The notes under the pieces: model-generated
The model's database searches: none
The model's input: only the letters and a program-made list of their open reading frames with translations
What the model was told of the DNA's origin: nothing
Made by a program: the position numbers and the translations under genes
Part shown: in pieces, positions 40,852 to 50,457 of the stretch
Layout: each line of letters begins with the position of its first letter
How positions within the stretch are numbered: position 1 is the stretch's first letter
Source of the DNA: Aminobacter niigataensis
Lineage (GTDB): Bacteria > Pseudomonadota > Alphaproteobacteria > Rhizobiales > Rhizobiaceae
Length of the DNA: 64,000 nt
Direction of reading: 5' to 3'
Assembly: GCF_014200015.1 (NCBI RefSeq)
Contig: NZ_JACHOT010000001.1
Location: 1,488,001-1,552,000, forward strand

Positions 40852-41808
40852 ATGCCCGCTTCATCGATCGATCACGCCTTTACCGCGCGGACGAACACCG
40901 GCCGTTCGAGTGATCCGACCTATGCAGGGGCACTGTCTTTCATGCGCCGCAAATATTCGAAGAACGTCGCCGGCGCCGACGCTGTCGTCTGGGGTATTCC
41001 GTTCGATGCCGCCGTCACCAACCGGCCCGGCGCACGCTTCGGCCCGCAGGCGATTCGCCGCGCGTCGGCGATCTTCGACTGCGACCCGCAATATCCGTTC
41101 AACCGCGACCTGTTCGAGGATCTCTCGGTCGTCGACTATGGCGACTGCCTGCTCGACAGCGGCAATCACCAGAAGACGCCTGGGACGATCGAACGCGAGG
41201 CGGCCAAGATCCTCAAGTCCGGCGCCTTCCTGCTGACGCTCGGCGGTGACCATTACGTCACCTGGCCGGTGCTGAAGGCGCATGCCGCGATCCACGGTCC
41301 GATGGCGCTGGTGCAGTTCGATGCGCACCAGGACACCTGGCCAGACGACGGCAAGCGCATCGACCACGGCTCGTTCGTCGGGCGCGCGGTGCGTGACGGC
41401 ATCATCGACCCCGACCGCTCGATCCAGATCGGCATACGGACGCACGCGCCGGAGGATTTTGGGATCAAGATCCTCTACGGCCACGAAGTGGAGGAAATGC
41501 GCGCCGCCGACATCGCCTATGCGATTGCCGAGCGTACCGGCGGCAAGAAGACCTATGTCACCTTCGACATCGACTGCCTCGACCCGGCCTATGCACCCGG
41601 AACGGGCACGCCTGTCGCAGGTGGCCCGTCATCGGCCAAGATCCTTTCGGTGCTGCGCCAGATGACCCAGATCGATATTGTCGGCGCCGATATCGTGGAG
41701 GTTGCACCGGCCTACGACCATGCCGATATTACGGCCATCGCCGGATCGACGGTCGCGATGCACTATCTCGGCCTGCTGGCTGAACGGAAGGCACGAGACA
41801 ACGGCTGA
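40852..41808 (+). CDS. speB: Agmatinase / ureohydrolase
   Basis: This 318-residue ureohydrolase has the three manganese motifs GGDHYVTWP, QFDAHQDTW and TFDIDCLDPAYAPGTGTP. This family hydrolyses agmatine to putrescine and urea; guanidinobutyrase and related activities share the motifs, so the substrate is inferred. The start MPASSIDHAF is preceded by GAGGAGA. No arginine decarboxylase gene is visible nearby, so the speB name is tentative. Confidence 0.88.
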   Translation: MPASSIDHAFTARTNTGRSSDPTYAGALSFMRRKYSKNVAGADAVVWGIPFDAAVTNRPGARFGPQAIRRASAIFDCDPQYPFNRDLFEDLSVVDYGDCLLDSGNHQKTPGTIEREAAKILKSGAFLLTLGGDHYVTWPVLKAHAAIHGPMALVQFDAHQDTWPDDGKRIDHGSFVGRAVRDGIIDPDRSIQIGIRTHAPEDFGIKILYGHEVEEMRAADIAYAIAERTGGKKTYVTFDIDCLDPAYAPGTGTPVAGGPSSAKILSVLRQMTQIDIVGADIVEVAPAYDHADITAIAGSTVAMHYLGLLAERKARDNG

Positions 41809-41894
41809 GGCGATGATTCAACGGCTTGCCGGCTTGAGTCCGATTTTGGCCACAACCCACTGACACTGCTTAATTTTCGACGGAACGACAGACA

Positions 41895-42833
41895 ATGAAA
41901 CCGAAAATCTTCATCGACGGCGAGCACGGCACCACGGGCCTCCAGATCCGGACGCGACTTGCCGCCCGCGACGATCTTGCCGTCCTGTCGATTCCGGAGG
42001 CCGAGCGCCGCAACGTCGATCTCAGGGCCGAGCGGCTGCACGAGGCCGACGTCGCCATCCTGTGCCTGCCCGACGATGCATCCAAGGAGGCTGTGCGCAT
42101 CCTTGAAGGCAACAATTCGACGCGCGTCATCGACACCTCGACGGCGCACCGCGTCCACCCCGACTGGGCCTATGGTTTCGCCGAAATGGACGCTGCCCAG
42201 CGCCAGCGCATCGCCGATGCACGGCTGGTCGCCAACCCGGGCTGCTATCCCACCGGCGCCATCTCGCTCATCCGCCCGCTGGTCGCGGCAGGCATCCTTC
42301 CCGCCGACTATCCGGTCAGCGTCAATGCCGTCTCCGGCTATACCGGCGGCGGCAAGCAGATGATCGCCCAAATGGAGGACCCCAGCCGGGAGGATCACAT
42401 CGCCTCGCCGCATTTCCTCTACGGGCTGCCGCTGATGCACAAGCACGTTGCCGAGATGAAGCAGCACGGCCTGCTCGAGCGGCGGCCGATCTTTGCGCCG
42501 TCGGTTGGCCGCTTTGCCCAGGGCATGATCGTGCAAGTGCCGCTGCACCTCGCCGATCTCAACGGGGCGGTGTCGATCGCCGACATCCATGCGACGCTCG
42601 CTGCGCACTATGCCGGGCAGGACATCGTCGAAGTCGTGCCGCTGGCGACCAGCGCCAAGCTTGATCGCCTCGACCCGACCGAACTGGCCGACAGCGACCG
42701 CATGAAGCTCTACGCCTTCGGCACGGAAGGCCAGGGCCAGGTCAACCTGGTCGCCCTGCTCGACAATCTCGGCAAGGGCGCCTCGGGTGCAGCCGTGCAG
42801 AACATGGACCTGATGCTCGGGCTCAAGCACTAA
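41895..42833 (+). CDS. argC: N-acetyl-gamma-glutamyl-phosphate reductase (short type)
   Basis: This 312-residue enzyme catalyses the NADPH-dependent third step of arginine synthesis. It has the short-form N-terminus [20 protein letters not shown] and the catalytic cysteine in [17 protein letters not shown] at about residue 116, followed by [10 protein letters not shown]. In alphaproteobacteria argC often follows rpsI; here it lies 2.8 kb downstream after two inserted genes. The next gene starts two bases after its stop. Confidence 0.95.
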   Translation: MKPKIFIDGEHGTTGLQIRTRLAARDDLAVLSIPEAERRNVDLRAERLHEADVAILCLPDDASKEAVRILEGNNSTRVIDTSTAHRVHPDWAYGFAEMDAAQRQRIADARLVANPGCYPTGAISLIRPLVAAGILPADYPVSVNAVSGYTGGGKQMIAQMEDPSREDHIASPHFLYGLPLMHKHVAEMKQHGLLERRPIFAPSVGRFAQGMIVQVPLHLADLNGAVSIADIHATLAAHYAGQDIVEVVPLATSAKLDRLDPTELADSDRMKLYAFGTEGQGQVNLVALLDNLGKGASGAAVQNMDLMLGLKH

Positions 42834-42834
42834 G

Positions 42835-43677
42835 GTGGATCAGGCTGCCTTTCCAGCGCGCTGGAACGTCAGCGATCCGCAGCTCATCGCAGAGACATTC
42901 TCCAGCCGCATCTGGAAAGTGCGGCTGGCCGACGGCTATCCGGCCGTCATCAAAGCCCTCAAGCCGTTCGATGACGTCGCCGACGAGCTTCGCGGCGCGC
43001 ATTATCTGTCGTGGCGCGATGGCGTGGGCGCGGTGCGGCTGCTTGGCTTCGAGGGGCACAGCATGCTTCTAGAATATGCCGGCGACCGGCTTCTGGCCGA
43101 CGAGTTGAACGCGCATGGCGACCGCCACGCCACCGACATAGCCAACGAGGTGATGGCAAGGCTGTTGTCGCCGTCCGACATCCCTCCCCCCGCCGACCTG
43201 CAGCCGCTGAGAGAGCGGTTCGCCAGCCTGTTCAAGAAGGCCCGGATCGACCACCATGCCGGCGTGGAGAGCCCCTATGTCGAGACGGCCGCGGTTGCCG
43301 AGCGGCTACTGTCAAACCCGCACGAATTGCGCGTGCTGCATGGCGACCTGCATCACGACAACGTCCTGCTTGGCGAGCGTGGCTGGCTGGTGATCGATCC
43401 GAAGGGCATTCTTGGCGACCCCGGCTTCGACGCGGCGAATTTCTTCTACAATCCGCTGGACCGCCAGGGCGATCTTTGTCTCGATCCGGAGCGCATCGCG
43501 CATATGGCCGAGACCTTTGCCAGAACGCTTGGCCAGCGCCCAGACGCGATCCTCGACCATGCCATCGCCTGGGGCTGCCTGTCGGCTTCCTGGCACGCGG
43601 AAGACAACAACGACGAGGACGAACAGAGCGAACTCGGCGTGGTCGCTGCAATCCGCGACGTGCGCTCTAGCTTCTGA
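42835..43677 (+). CDS. APH(6)/hydroxyurea-phosphotransferase family kinase
   Basis: This 280-residue protein kinase-like phosphotransferase has a GTG start two bases after argC. The catalytic loop is [20 protein letters not shown] and the DFG-equivalent metal site is [20 protein letters not shown], both characteristic of the aminoglycoside/hydroxyurea antibiotic resistance kinase family. Chromosomal members often have unknown natural substrates, so streptomycin resistance should not be assumed. The last 11 bases overlap the convergent ctaA gene. Confidence 0.87.
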   Translation: MDQAAFPARWNVSDPQLIAETFSSRIWKVRLADGYPAVIKALKPFDDVADELRGAHYLSWRDGVGAVRLLGFEGHSMLLEYAGDRLLADELNAHGDRHATDIANEVMARLLSPSDIPPPADLQPLRERFASLFKKARIDHHAGVESPYVETAAVAERLLSNPHELRVLHGDLHHDNVLLGERGWLVIDPKGILGDPGFDAANFFYNPLDRQGDLCLDPERIAHMAETFARTLGQRPDAILDHAIAWGCLSASWHAEDNNDEDEQSELGVVAAIRDVRSSF

Positions 43678-44761
43678 CTTCCACGTCGTTCTCCAGGGCA
43701 TAAGCGCCCTTGGTGCCGCGCCAATGGGCGGTGGCGAAGATCAGCACGACCAGCGCGAATCCCTGATGCAGCAGTGCCCAGTGCATATGCGCCTGCATAA
43801 GCAATGTGCCGACGCCGATCGCGCCCTGTCCCACGATCAGCAGCGCCAGCAGCCATGCCCGGCGCGCGTGCGTCGACCCGGGTGCTGCCCGCATGGTCGA
43901 AAATGCGTGCCACAGCGCCACCACCAGAACCGTATAAGCAAACATACGGTGGACGAACTGGACCGTCTTGGGGCTTTCGAAGAAGTTGCGCCATATCGGC
44001 TCGATGACGAGCAGATCACCGGGAACGATGGCGCCATCCATCAGCGGCCAGGTATTATAGGAGAGGCCGGCATGCAGGCCGGCGACCAGCGCGCCGAGAT
44101 AGATCTGGAACATGACCAGCAGCACCATGATGCCCGAGAAGCGCTGGACGCGGCGATCGGCCGGTGTTTGCGAATAGGTCGCGAGGCCGCGCGCGATGTA
44201 GGTGACGGCCATGACGATGATGCAGGCGAAGGTCAGGTGGATCGCCAACCGGTACTGGCTGACCGAAACCCGCTCCGAAAGCCCCGAGGCGACCATCCAC
44301 CAGCCGATGAAGCCCTGGAAGCCGCCGAGCGCCAAAAGTCCGACCAAGCGCGGCTTGAGGCGGCGTTCGAGGCGGCCGGAGAGCCAGAAGAAGGCAAGCG
44401 GAATTGCCACCAGGAAGCCGACGCCGCGGGCGAGCAGGCGATGCGCCCATTCCCACCAGAAGATGCCCTTGAACTCGTCAACGGTCATGCCCTTGTTGAT
44501 CTGCTCGTATTGCGGGATCTGCTGGTATTTTTCGAACTCTTCCTGCCATTCGGCCTGATTGAGCGGCGGGATGACGCCGTGGATCGGTTTCCACTCGGTG
44601 ATGGAAAGCCCCGAACCGGTCATGCGCGTGGCGCCGCCGACCATGACAAGAGCGAACAGGACCAGGAGCACGACATAGAGCCAGCCGCGCACGAGCGTGC
44701 GATTGCGCAGTTCGCGGTTTCGCTCGGCAAGCGGTGCGGCGGTGTTGGTCATGGCTGACAT
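43667..44761 (-). CDS. ctaA: Heme A synthase (COX15/CtaA)
   Basis: This 364-residue polytopic membrane protein has about eight spans. The COX15 type-2 motifs [40 protein letters not shown] and [20 protein letters not shown] contain the conserved haem-ligating histidines. It converts haem O to haem A for cytochrome oxidase. I chose the start MSAMTNTA; longer open codons upstream lack support. Confidence 0.95.
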   Translation of the reverse strand: MSAMTNTAAPLAERNRELRNRTLVRGWLYVVLLVLFALVMVGGATRMTGSGLSITEWKPIHGVIPPLNQAEWQEEFEKYQQIPQYEQINKGMTVDEFKGIFWWEWAHRLLARGVGFLVAIPLAFFWLSGRLERRLKPRLVGLLALGGFQGFIGWWMVASGLSERVSVSQYRLAIHLTFACIIVMAVTYIARGLATYSQTPADRRVQRFSGIMVLLVMFQIYLGALVAGLHAGLSYNTWPLMDGAIVPGDLLVIEPIWRNFFESPKTVQFVHRMFAYTVLVVALWHAFSTMRAAPGSTHARRAWLLALLIVGQGAIGVGTLLMQAHMHWALLHQGFALVVLIFATAHWRGTKGAYALENDVEVRS

Positions 44762-44920
44762 TGCAATCGTTCCCGGCTCGTTCGAAACCGCGGGACTGGT
44801 GGACCATAGCGGCCCCGCTGGCAAGTTCGGCCCACGCGACACGCAGTCGCGCCGCATGTCCTCACCGGTTGCGCCGGTTGGCCAGAGCGACTATGCGGAA
44901 CCTGGACAAAGGATCAAGAA

Positions 44921-45139
44921 ATGCCCGTGCGCGTCAAGAAGCTGATCGGAACCGTGCTGCTGGTGCTGCTGGTGATCGTCTACGCGCTGATCGCGACCAT
45001 GGTGGCGGTGGCACAGCTGTCGCAGTCGGGCCCGGTCGTCCACCTCGCCTTCTTCTTCTTCAGCGGGCTGCTGTGGATCCTGCCGGCGATGTGGATCATC
45101 AAATGGATGCTCAAGCCGTCGAAGGCCGCCGGCCGCTAA
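44921..45139 (+). CDS. DUF2842 small inner-membrane protein
   Basis: This 72-residue protein has two membrane helices (about residues 6-30 and 40-62) separated by a short loop (LSQSGPVVHL) and a basic C-terminus. The pattern VKKLIGTVLLVLLVIVYALI followed by GLLWILPAMWIIKWM fits DUF2842, a small alphaproteobacterial family that I recall near ctaA. It lies 160 bases upstream of ctaA on the opposite strand. Function unknown. Confidence 0.85.
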   Translation: MPVRVKKLIGTVLLVLLVIVYALIATMVAVAQLSQSGPVVHLAFFFFSGLLWILPAMWIIKWMLKPSKAAGR

Positions 45140-45142
45140 ACA

Positions 45143-46192
45143 TCACACAGTGACGACCCGCCGGCCGCCGTTGGCCAGCAGCGTCGTCGTGCCCGACAGC
45201 ATGGCCCGCACCGCCGCGAGATCCTGATACCTGCCGTTGACCGAAAGCCTGGGAAGGGCGTGCAGGTTACCAGCATGCTCGGGCCGCAGGATGCCGTGAC
45301 GCGTGGTCACCGCCGAGAGATAGCCCGCCTCGCGCGCCAGTTCGGTCTCGCGCAAACCCGCCGCCGCCGGATAGCCGTAGGGATAGGCAAAATGGCGCGG
45401 TGCATAGCCAAGCTCGACTTCGATCATGCTGCGCGAGCGGTACATCTCGCGCAATGCGACTTCCCTGCTCAAACGCTTGAGGTTGTAGTGGTGCACGGTA
45501 TGCGCGCCGATGGTGACCAGCGGGTTCGCGGCACAGCGCCTGATCTCGTCCCAGTTCATCAGCAGCTTGCGGTTGAGGGCCGAAGCGTCGACGCCGGCCA
45601 TTTCGGCCCAACGGCGCAGAACAGCGCGCTGATCTTCCTCGCGCACGTCCGTGGTGATGTGGGCCGACAAGCGCCGGAACGCGTTCGATCGTCCTTCCGG
45701 CGTCGAGCAATCGAGATTCACCTCGCCCTCCGGCATGGCCACAGAAAGCGGCCTGCCTGCCTCGACGATGTCGTCGAGCACCTCCCACCAAAGATCGGCG
45801 TCGCCGCCAGTCAGGCCCGAGGCGACGTAGATGGTCATCGGGGCTGCGTGCTTTTCCAAAACAGGGAGCGCTTCGGTGAGGTTGTCGCGATAGGCATCGT
45901 CGGCAGTCAATGCTGCAAACCGGCCGCCCTTGTCGCCCAAGCGCAGGCGCGCCACGGCTTCGTCCATCGAGACGAAAGCATATCCCATGCGCTTCATCTC
46001 GCCGATCAGCGCGTCGAGGAAGTGCGGCGCGATGCTGAGATGGCGGTTGGGCCCGTCCGGTCGATCGAGGAAGGCAGTGACCCGATGCAGCATGAGAATA
46101 GCGCCGACGCTGCCGACGAGCGGCCTGGCCAGCGCACCCAGCCCTGCATATCCGATCAGCATGAGAGCCAGCTTACGGGCTGCGTCGATCAT
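45143..46192 (-). CDS. Polysaccharide deacetylase (NodB-homology) family protein
   Basis: This 349-residue protein has the NodB motif 1 as ALTADDAYRDNLTEALPV (usually TFDDG; the trailing Gly is Ala here) and the metal histidines in GAHTVHHYNLKRLS; FAYPYGYPAA is the later conserved motif. The N-terminal hydrophobic segment is ALMLIGYAGLGALARPLVGS. The family removes acetyl groups from glycans; the context points to exopolysaccharide. The upstream open frame of about 375 codons antisense to the next gene is a shadow; the start is the ATG after AAAGGTGAAGGA. Confidence 0.87.
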   Translation of the reverse strand: MIDAARKLALMLIGYAGLGALARPLVGSVGAILMLHRVTAFLDRPDGPNRHLSIAPHFLDALIGEMKRMGYAFVSMDEAVARLRLGDKGGRFAALTADDAYRDNLTEALPVLEKHAAPMTIYVASGLTGGDADLWWEVLDDIVEAGRPLSVAMPEGEVNLDCSTPEGRSNAFRRLSAHITTDVREEDQRAVLRRWAEMAGVDASALNRKLLMNWDEIRRCAANPLVTIGAHTVHHYNLKRLSREVALREMYRSRSMIEVELGYAPRHFAYPYGYPAAAGLRETELAREAGYLSAVTTRHGILRPEHAGNLHALPRLSVNGRYQDLAAVRAMLSGTTTLLANGGRRVVTV

Positions 46193-46282
46193 TCCTTCAC
46201 CTTTGGTGCGTAGGCTTGGCCGCATCGAACACGCAGGGAAACGCGTTCCACATGCCGATGAATAGCCGGCAAGGATTGAAGT

Positions 46283-47485
46283 ATGGTTGACGCTGCCGCC
46301 CCCCGCGAAAACAGCGCCTTGTTGCGCCAGGGCGCGAATGCTGGCGACATCCTGACCGCTGTCGCCATTCCAGCCACGCGCGAGGCAATCAAGGCCTATG
46401 GCAAATCGGCAGGAGTCTCGGCACCGGCACAGTGCCCGGGATGGGTGTCTACCTGGATCGAAACGAACAATGTCGATGCGGTGATTGCGACGCTGAACGC
46501 CAAGGGACGGCCGGTGCTGTCCGTTGCGCTTGAGGTCAGCCACGAAGGGCCGTTCCGCATTGCCCGATTTCTCAGCGGCAAGCACGCGAACGGCAATTTT
46601 CCTGCAGCTGACAGGAACTGGCTTGCAACGGCAAGCACTGCCGAGATTGAAAGCCTCATCGGCTCGATCCGCCGGGCACGTCCAGATATCGACGTGGTCG
46701 CGTTCGACCGCCTCATCACCGATCTCGACGGGCTGCCCAATCCGCTGCTCAAGCTCATTTCCACGCCTAGCCCCAACGTCGCCCTGGGGGTCGACCTGGT
46801 CGGCGGTTTCGAGGCTGTTCTGACGCGCACCAGCGGCAAGAAGAAACGCAAACGGCATCGCAGCCAGGAACGCAAGTACGACGCCGTGGGCGGTGCCCGC
46901 CGTATCGTTGCGACGACAGAAGCGGACGTCAACGCCATGCTGGACGCGTTCTTCGCGATGAAGGAACAGCGTTTTGGCGCTATGGGCATTACCGACGTCT
47001 TCGCCGATGCCGGCGTCCGTACATTCTTCCGCAAGCTGTTTGTCGATGCACTGCAGAAAGACCCGTCGCCCTTTATCCTTCACGGCCTGGACGTCGGCGG
47101 AAAATACCGCGCGGTCACCGGGTCGAGCCGCGCCGGCAACCGCATGGTCTGCGAATTCGGCGCCATCGCCGACGACGAACTGGGCTATGTCAGCCCGGGC
47201 GAATACCTGTTCTTCGACAACATCTCCGAGGCTTGCGACCAGGGCTTCGACATCTACGATTTCAGCGTCGGCGACGAGCCGTACAAACGGCAATGGTGCG
47301 ATATCGAAATCCAGCACGCCGACGTTCTGGTGCCGATGACGGCAAAGGGCCGGCTCTATGCGCTCGGGCTGAAGTCGACCGCGCGGCTCAAGAGCGCGGT
47401 CAAAAACAACACCACGTTATGGGCCGTGGTAAAGCGTCTGCGTTCGGGCGTGCGCGGCAAGGCTTCGCCTGCAGGGGAAGACTAG
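46283..47485 (+). CDS. FemAB/CelD-like GNAT acyltransferase of the polysaccharide locus
   Basis: This 400-residue cytoplasmic protein resembles the CelD/BioF2-like acetyltransferase group: CPGWVSTWIETNNVDAVIA at the N-terminus and a C-terminal GNAT-like fold with GGARRIVATTEADVNAMLDA, FFAMKEQRFGAMGITDVFAD and QGFDIYDFSVGDEPYKRQWC. Members of this group are common in exopolysaccharide loci, where they are thought to add acyl groups. It is divergent from the deacetylase gene and overlaps the convergent Wzz-like gene by four bases. Confidence 0.8.
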   Translation: MVDAAAPRENSALLRQGANAGDILTAVAIPATREAIKAYGKSAGVSAPAQCPGWVSTWIETNNVDAVIATLNAKGRPVLSVALEVSHEGPFRIARFLSGKHANGNFPAADRNWLATASTAEIESLIGSIRRARPDIDVVAFDRLITDLDGLPNPLLKLISTPSPNVALGVDLVGGFEAVLTRTSGKKKRKRHRSQERKYDAVGGARRIVATTEADVNAMLDAFFAMKEQRFGAMGITDVFADAGVRTFFRKLFVDALQKDPSPFILHGLDVGGKYRAVTGSSRAGNRMVCEFGAIADDELGYVSPGEYLFFDNISEACDQGFDIYDFSVGDEPYKRQWCDIEIQHADVLVPMTAKGRLYALGLKSTARLKSAVKNNTTLWAVVKRLRSGVRGKASPAGED

Positions 47486-49683
47486 GCCGCCGAGCGCGTC
47501 GGCTGTGGCGTCGTCGGCAAGTCATGGCCAACCGGAGTCACAAGGATGACATCCTCATAGCCGCCAGCACGCAGGCCATCGGCCACATCGGCGATCTCGT
47601 CGTCATGCTGAAGGAAGCTGACCAGCACCTCGGTACCGTCGCCGACCAGGCGCCTGATCTCGTCGGCATCGGCCGGGCCGCATTCGACGACCACCAGATC
47701 ATAGGCCGTCGTCAACGATTCCATGATGATCGGCAACCGATCGGCGGCACGCATGGCGCGCGCCGGATCGGCGGTGCCCACCGGCATGACATCGCAGTCC
47801 GAATAGTGGTCGGCGCGGATGACATCGCTAAACTGGGCCTCCGAAGCCAGCAGGTTGGTGATGCCGGGATAGCGGCCACCATCGAGCATCGGCCGAGAGG
47901 CAGCACCTGAGGCGGTCAGATCGAGCAACAGCACGCGCAGGCCGGTGTCGGCCACTTCGCGGGCCACAAGTACCGCGGTCGCCGCCGCGTCATCACCTTC
48001 GGGCGAAATGAAGATTGCGCGCGCGGCACCGCCAGCGATGAGCTTTTCGGCTGCCGTCTCGATGCTGATGCCGGCATGGACGATCGGCGCGGCTGGCGTC
48101 GCGGCAACGAGCGGCTCTTCGTCGTCAAGCGGCTGAACTTCTGCCTGCGTGTCTTCGTATTCTACGGCGACGACCGGCTCTCCGGCATCATCCCACGACC
48201 GGGGCTCCGCTTCGTCGGGCAGGCTTGCCGCGCGGCGCACCGGCATGGGAACCTGTGTCACCGGTGACACGCGGGAACCGGCAGCCGGGCGCATCGCACG
48301 GCCGGAGAACAGCTCCCGCAGCAATGTGAAGATCGCCATCAACAGCAGCGAACCGACGAAAGCCGCACCGACGATCGGCATGACCTTGGGGAAATAGGAT
48401 TCGGACGGCACGATGGCGCGCGAAAAGACGCGTGCGTCGACCGGAAGATAGTTGCGATCCTGACGCGAGGAGGCCTCGCGGTAGCGGGTCAGGTAGGATT
48501 CGAGAAGCGCGCGCTGGGCGGCTGCCTCGCGCTCGAGCGCCCGCAGCTCGACTTCTTCTTCCGACACGCGCCCGGATTCCACTTTCAGCCTGTTGAGGTC
48601 GGCAACCAGCTGCTTTTCGCGAAGATCGGCGCTCGCCGCCTCATTGACCAGGCCCGCAAGAACCTTTTCCGCCTGCGCACGTATCTGGACATCCAGGTCG
48701 GCAAGTTGGGAATTGAGCGCCTTGATGCGTGGATGATTGGGCAGCAGGGTCGTCGAAAGATCGGCAATGTCGGTCCGCAGTTGGATCTGCCGCTCGCGCA
48801 GGCGCTGGATAAGGCCCGAAGACAGAACCTCCGGCACCGCGTCGATCGAGCCGCCGTTCTTCAATGCCTGGCGCACGCTCTGGGCTGTCGCCTCGGCGGC
48901 CGAGCGGTTGGCACGAACGCGCGACAATTCGCTGGAGAGTTCGGAAAGCTGCTGGGTGGCAAGCGCAGAATTGTTCTGGCCGATCAACAGGTCGGACTGC
49001 GACCGGAAGCTGGCGACGCGCGCTTCGGCATCCTTGACGCGCTGGTTCAGGTCGGCGATTTCGGGCTTCAGCCAGTCGGTCGCCTCGGTGCTCGACTCGA
49101 GCTTGGACGTGCGCTGGAAGGCCAGATAGGCGTCGGCAATGGCGTTCGGCACTTCCGCGGCGAGCTTGGGATCCGATGACGAGAACTGGATGACGATGAC
49201 GCGCGACTTCTCGACGCGATAGATGGTCAGCTGCTCGCGGAACGCCTTGAGTACACGTTCCTCCGGCGGCATTTCATTTGGATCGGCCTTGAGCCCGGCA
49301 ATGACCAGAAAACGCGAAATCGTCGACATTTCTTCGGCCGCGTCGAATTCCGGCCGGCTTGCCAGATCGAGCTGCTTGGCAACCTGCTTGAGGATGTCGG
49401 TCGAACCGATGACCTCGACCTGACTGGTCACCCCCTCCTCGTCGAGCATGGGTCGTTCGTTCTCGCCGCTGCCGTCGGGTCGCGTGAAGACCGATTCCCG
49501 CGTTTCGATCAAAAGGCGCGTCTCGGCGCGGTAATGAGGCGTCGCCAGCGAAGCAAGCACAAAGGCCAGACCGGTGACGGCCAATGCAACCAACAGCAAG
49601 CGCAGCCAGTTTCTCGCAAGACTGGCGAAGAGATGGCCGAGATCAACATCGACATCACCGGCAGTGGATTGGACGCCAGACAT
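47482..49683 (-). CDS. Exopolysaccharide chain-length/transport protein (Wzz/ExoP/GumC-like) with degenerate kinase domain
   Basis: This 733-residue inner-membrane protein has a Wzz domain with two spans (about 24-48 and 431-453) enclosing a long coiled-coil periplasmic region with RLRERQIQLRTDIADLSTTL and the GNVR/PNHPR-type segment LLPNHPRIKALNSQLADLD. The C-terminal cytoplasmic part has a Rossmann-like ATPase fold (AIFISPEGDDAAATAVLVAR, LRVLLLDLTASG, YDLVVVECGPADADE) but no Walker A GKT, and its C-terminus has no tyrosine cluster. It probably controls chain length or export without kinase activity. Confidence 0.88.
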   Translation of the reverse strand: MSGVQSTAGDVDVDLGHLFASLARNWLRLLLVALAVTGLAFVLASLATPHYRAETRLLIETRESVFTRPDGSGENERPMLDEEGVTSQVEVIGSTDILKQVAKQLDLASRPEFDAAEEMSTISRFLVIAGLKADPNEMPPEERVLKAFREQLTIYRVEKSRVIVIQFSSSDPKLAAEVPNAIADAYLAFQRTSKLESSTEATDWLKPEIADLNQRVKDAEARVASFRSQSDLLIGQNNSALATQQLSELSSELSRVRANRSAAEATAQSVRQALKNGGSIDAVPEVLSSGLIQRLRERQIQLRTDIADLSTTLLPNHPRIKALNSQLADLDVQIRAQAEKVLAGLVNEAASADLREKQLVADLNRLKVESGRVSEEEVELRALEREAAAQRALLESYLTRYREASSRQDRNYLPVDARVFSRAIVPSESYFPKVMPIVGAAFVGSLLLMAIFTLLRELFSGRAMRPAAGSRVSPVTQVPMPVRRAASLPDEAEPRSWDDAGEPVVAVEYEDTQAEVQPLDDEEPLVAATPAAPIVHAGISIETAAEKLIAGGAARAIFISPEGDDAAATAVLVAREVADTGLRVLLLDLTASGAASRPMLDGGRYPGITNLLASEAQFSDVIRADHYSDCDVMPVGTADPARAMRAADRLPIIMESLTTAYDLVVVECGPADADEIRRLVGDGTEVLVSFLQHDDEIADVADGLRAGGYEDVILVTPVGHDLPTTPQPTRSAA

Positions 49684-49884
49684 GCATTCCTACTCCCGAG
49701 GCTAGGCAGGCTGCATGGTAAACAAACATGGTAACTCAGGCGTTAACATCGCCGAGCGGCATTCTCCTGCGCTCAATCAAGATCGGCCAGCCCTTTACCC
49801 GGCATTAACCCTAACAAGACGATAACGGACGCGAACCGATATCCCGCAGCGTGGCGGCAAGCAGTCGAAGGTGTGTCTGCCGAA

Positions 49885-50451
49885 ATGAAAAGCTCCCTTC
49901 CCGTCAGCCACGCGCTTGTTGCCGTCATGCTCGCCCTCACCGGCTGCTCGAGCTACAAACCGGCACCGGCTGCTTTTCATGAGGTTCTCGACCAGCCCTA
50001 CCGCCTCGGCGCAGGCGACCGCATCCGGGTCACCGTATTCGAGCAGGAAGGACTGACCAACACCTACAGCGTCGACCAGTCGGGCTACATCTCCTTCCCG
50101 CTCGTCGGCGGCGTTGCGGCGCGCGGCTACACCGCGCAGGAAGTCGAGAAGGCATTGGCAGCCAAGCTGCGCCAGGGTTATCTGCGCGATCCCGACGTTT
50201 CGGTCGAGGTCGACCGCTACCGGCCGATCTTCGTCATGGGCGAAGTCGGAGCCGCAGGCCAATATTCCTATGTTCCCGGGCTGACCGTGCAAAAGGCCGT
50301 GGCCATGGCCGGCGGCTACAGCGCCCGCGCCAACCAGGGCAATGTCGACATCACCCGCGACATCAACGGGAAGGTGATGACCGGTCGTGTATTGACCAGC
50401 GACCCGCTCCTGCCCGGTGATACGATCTACGTCCGCGAACGGCTGTTCTAA
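49885..50451 (+). CDS. Outer-membrane polysaccharide export lipoprotein (Wza/ExoF-like)
   Basis: This 188-residue protein has a lipoprotein signal ending in LALTGC. The polysaccharide-export domain follows (YRLGAGDRIRVTVFEQEGL, YSVDQSGYISFPLVGGVAAR), then a SLBB segment (YRPIFVMGEVGAAGQYSYVP, GLTVQKAVAMAGGYSARA). It should form the export channel with the Wzz-like partner encoded divergently. GTG at 49873 is an alternative start, adding four residues. Confidence 0.9.
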   Translation: MKSSLPVSHALVAVMLALTGCSSYKPAPAAFHEVLDQPYRLGAGDRIRVTVFEQEGLTNTYSVDQSGYISFPLVGGVAARGYTAQEVEKALAAKLRQGYLRDPDVSVEVDRYRPIFVMGEVGAAGQYSYVPGLTVQKAVAMAGGYSARANQGNVDITRDINGKVMTGRVLTSDPLLPGDTIYVRERLF

Positions 50452-50457
50452 GTCGCC

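Noticed and set aside
46192-47317. Long N-terminal extension of the polysaccharide deacetylase frame
   Set aside because: The extension is antisense to the FemAB-like gene. The true start has a ribosome binding site and begins the conserved protein.
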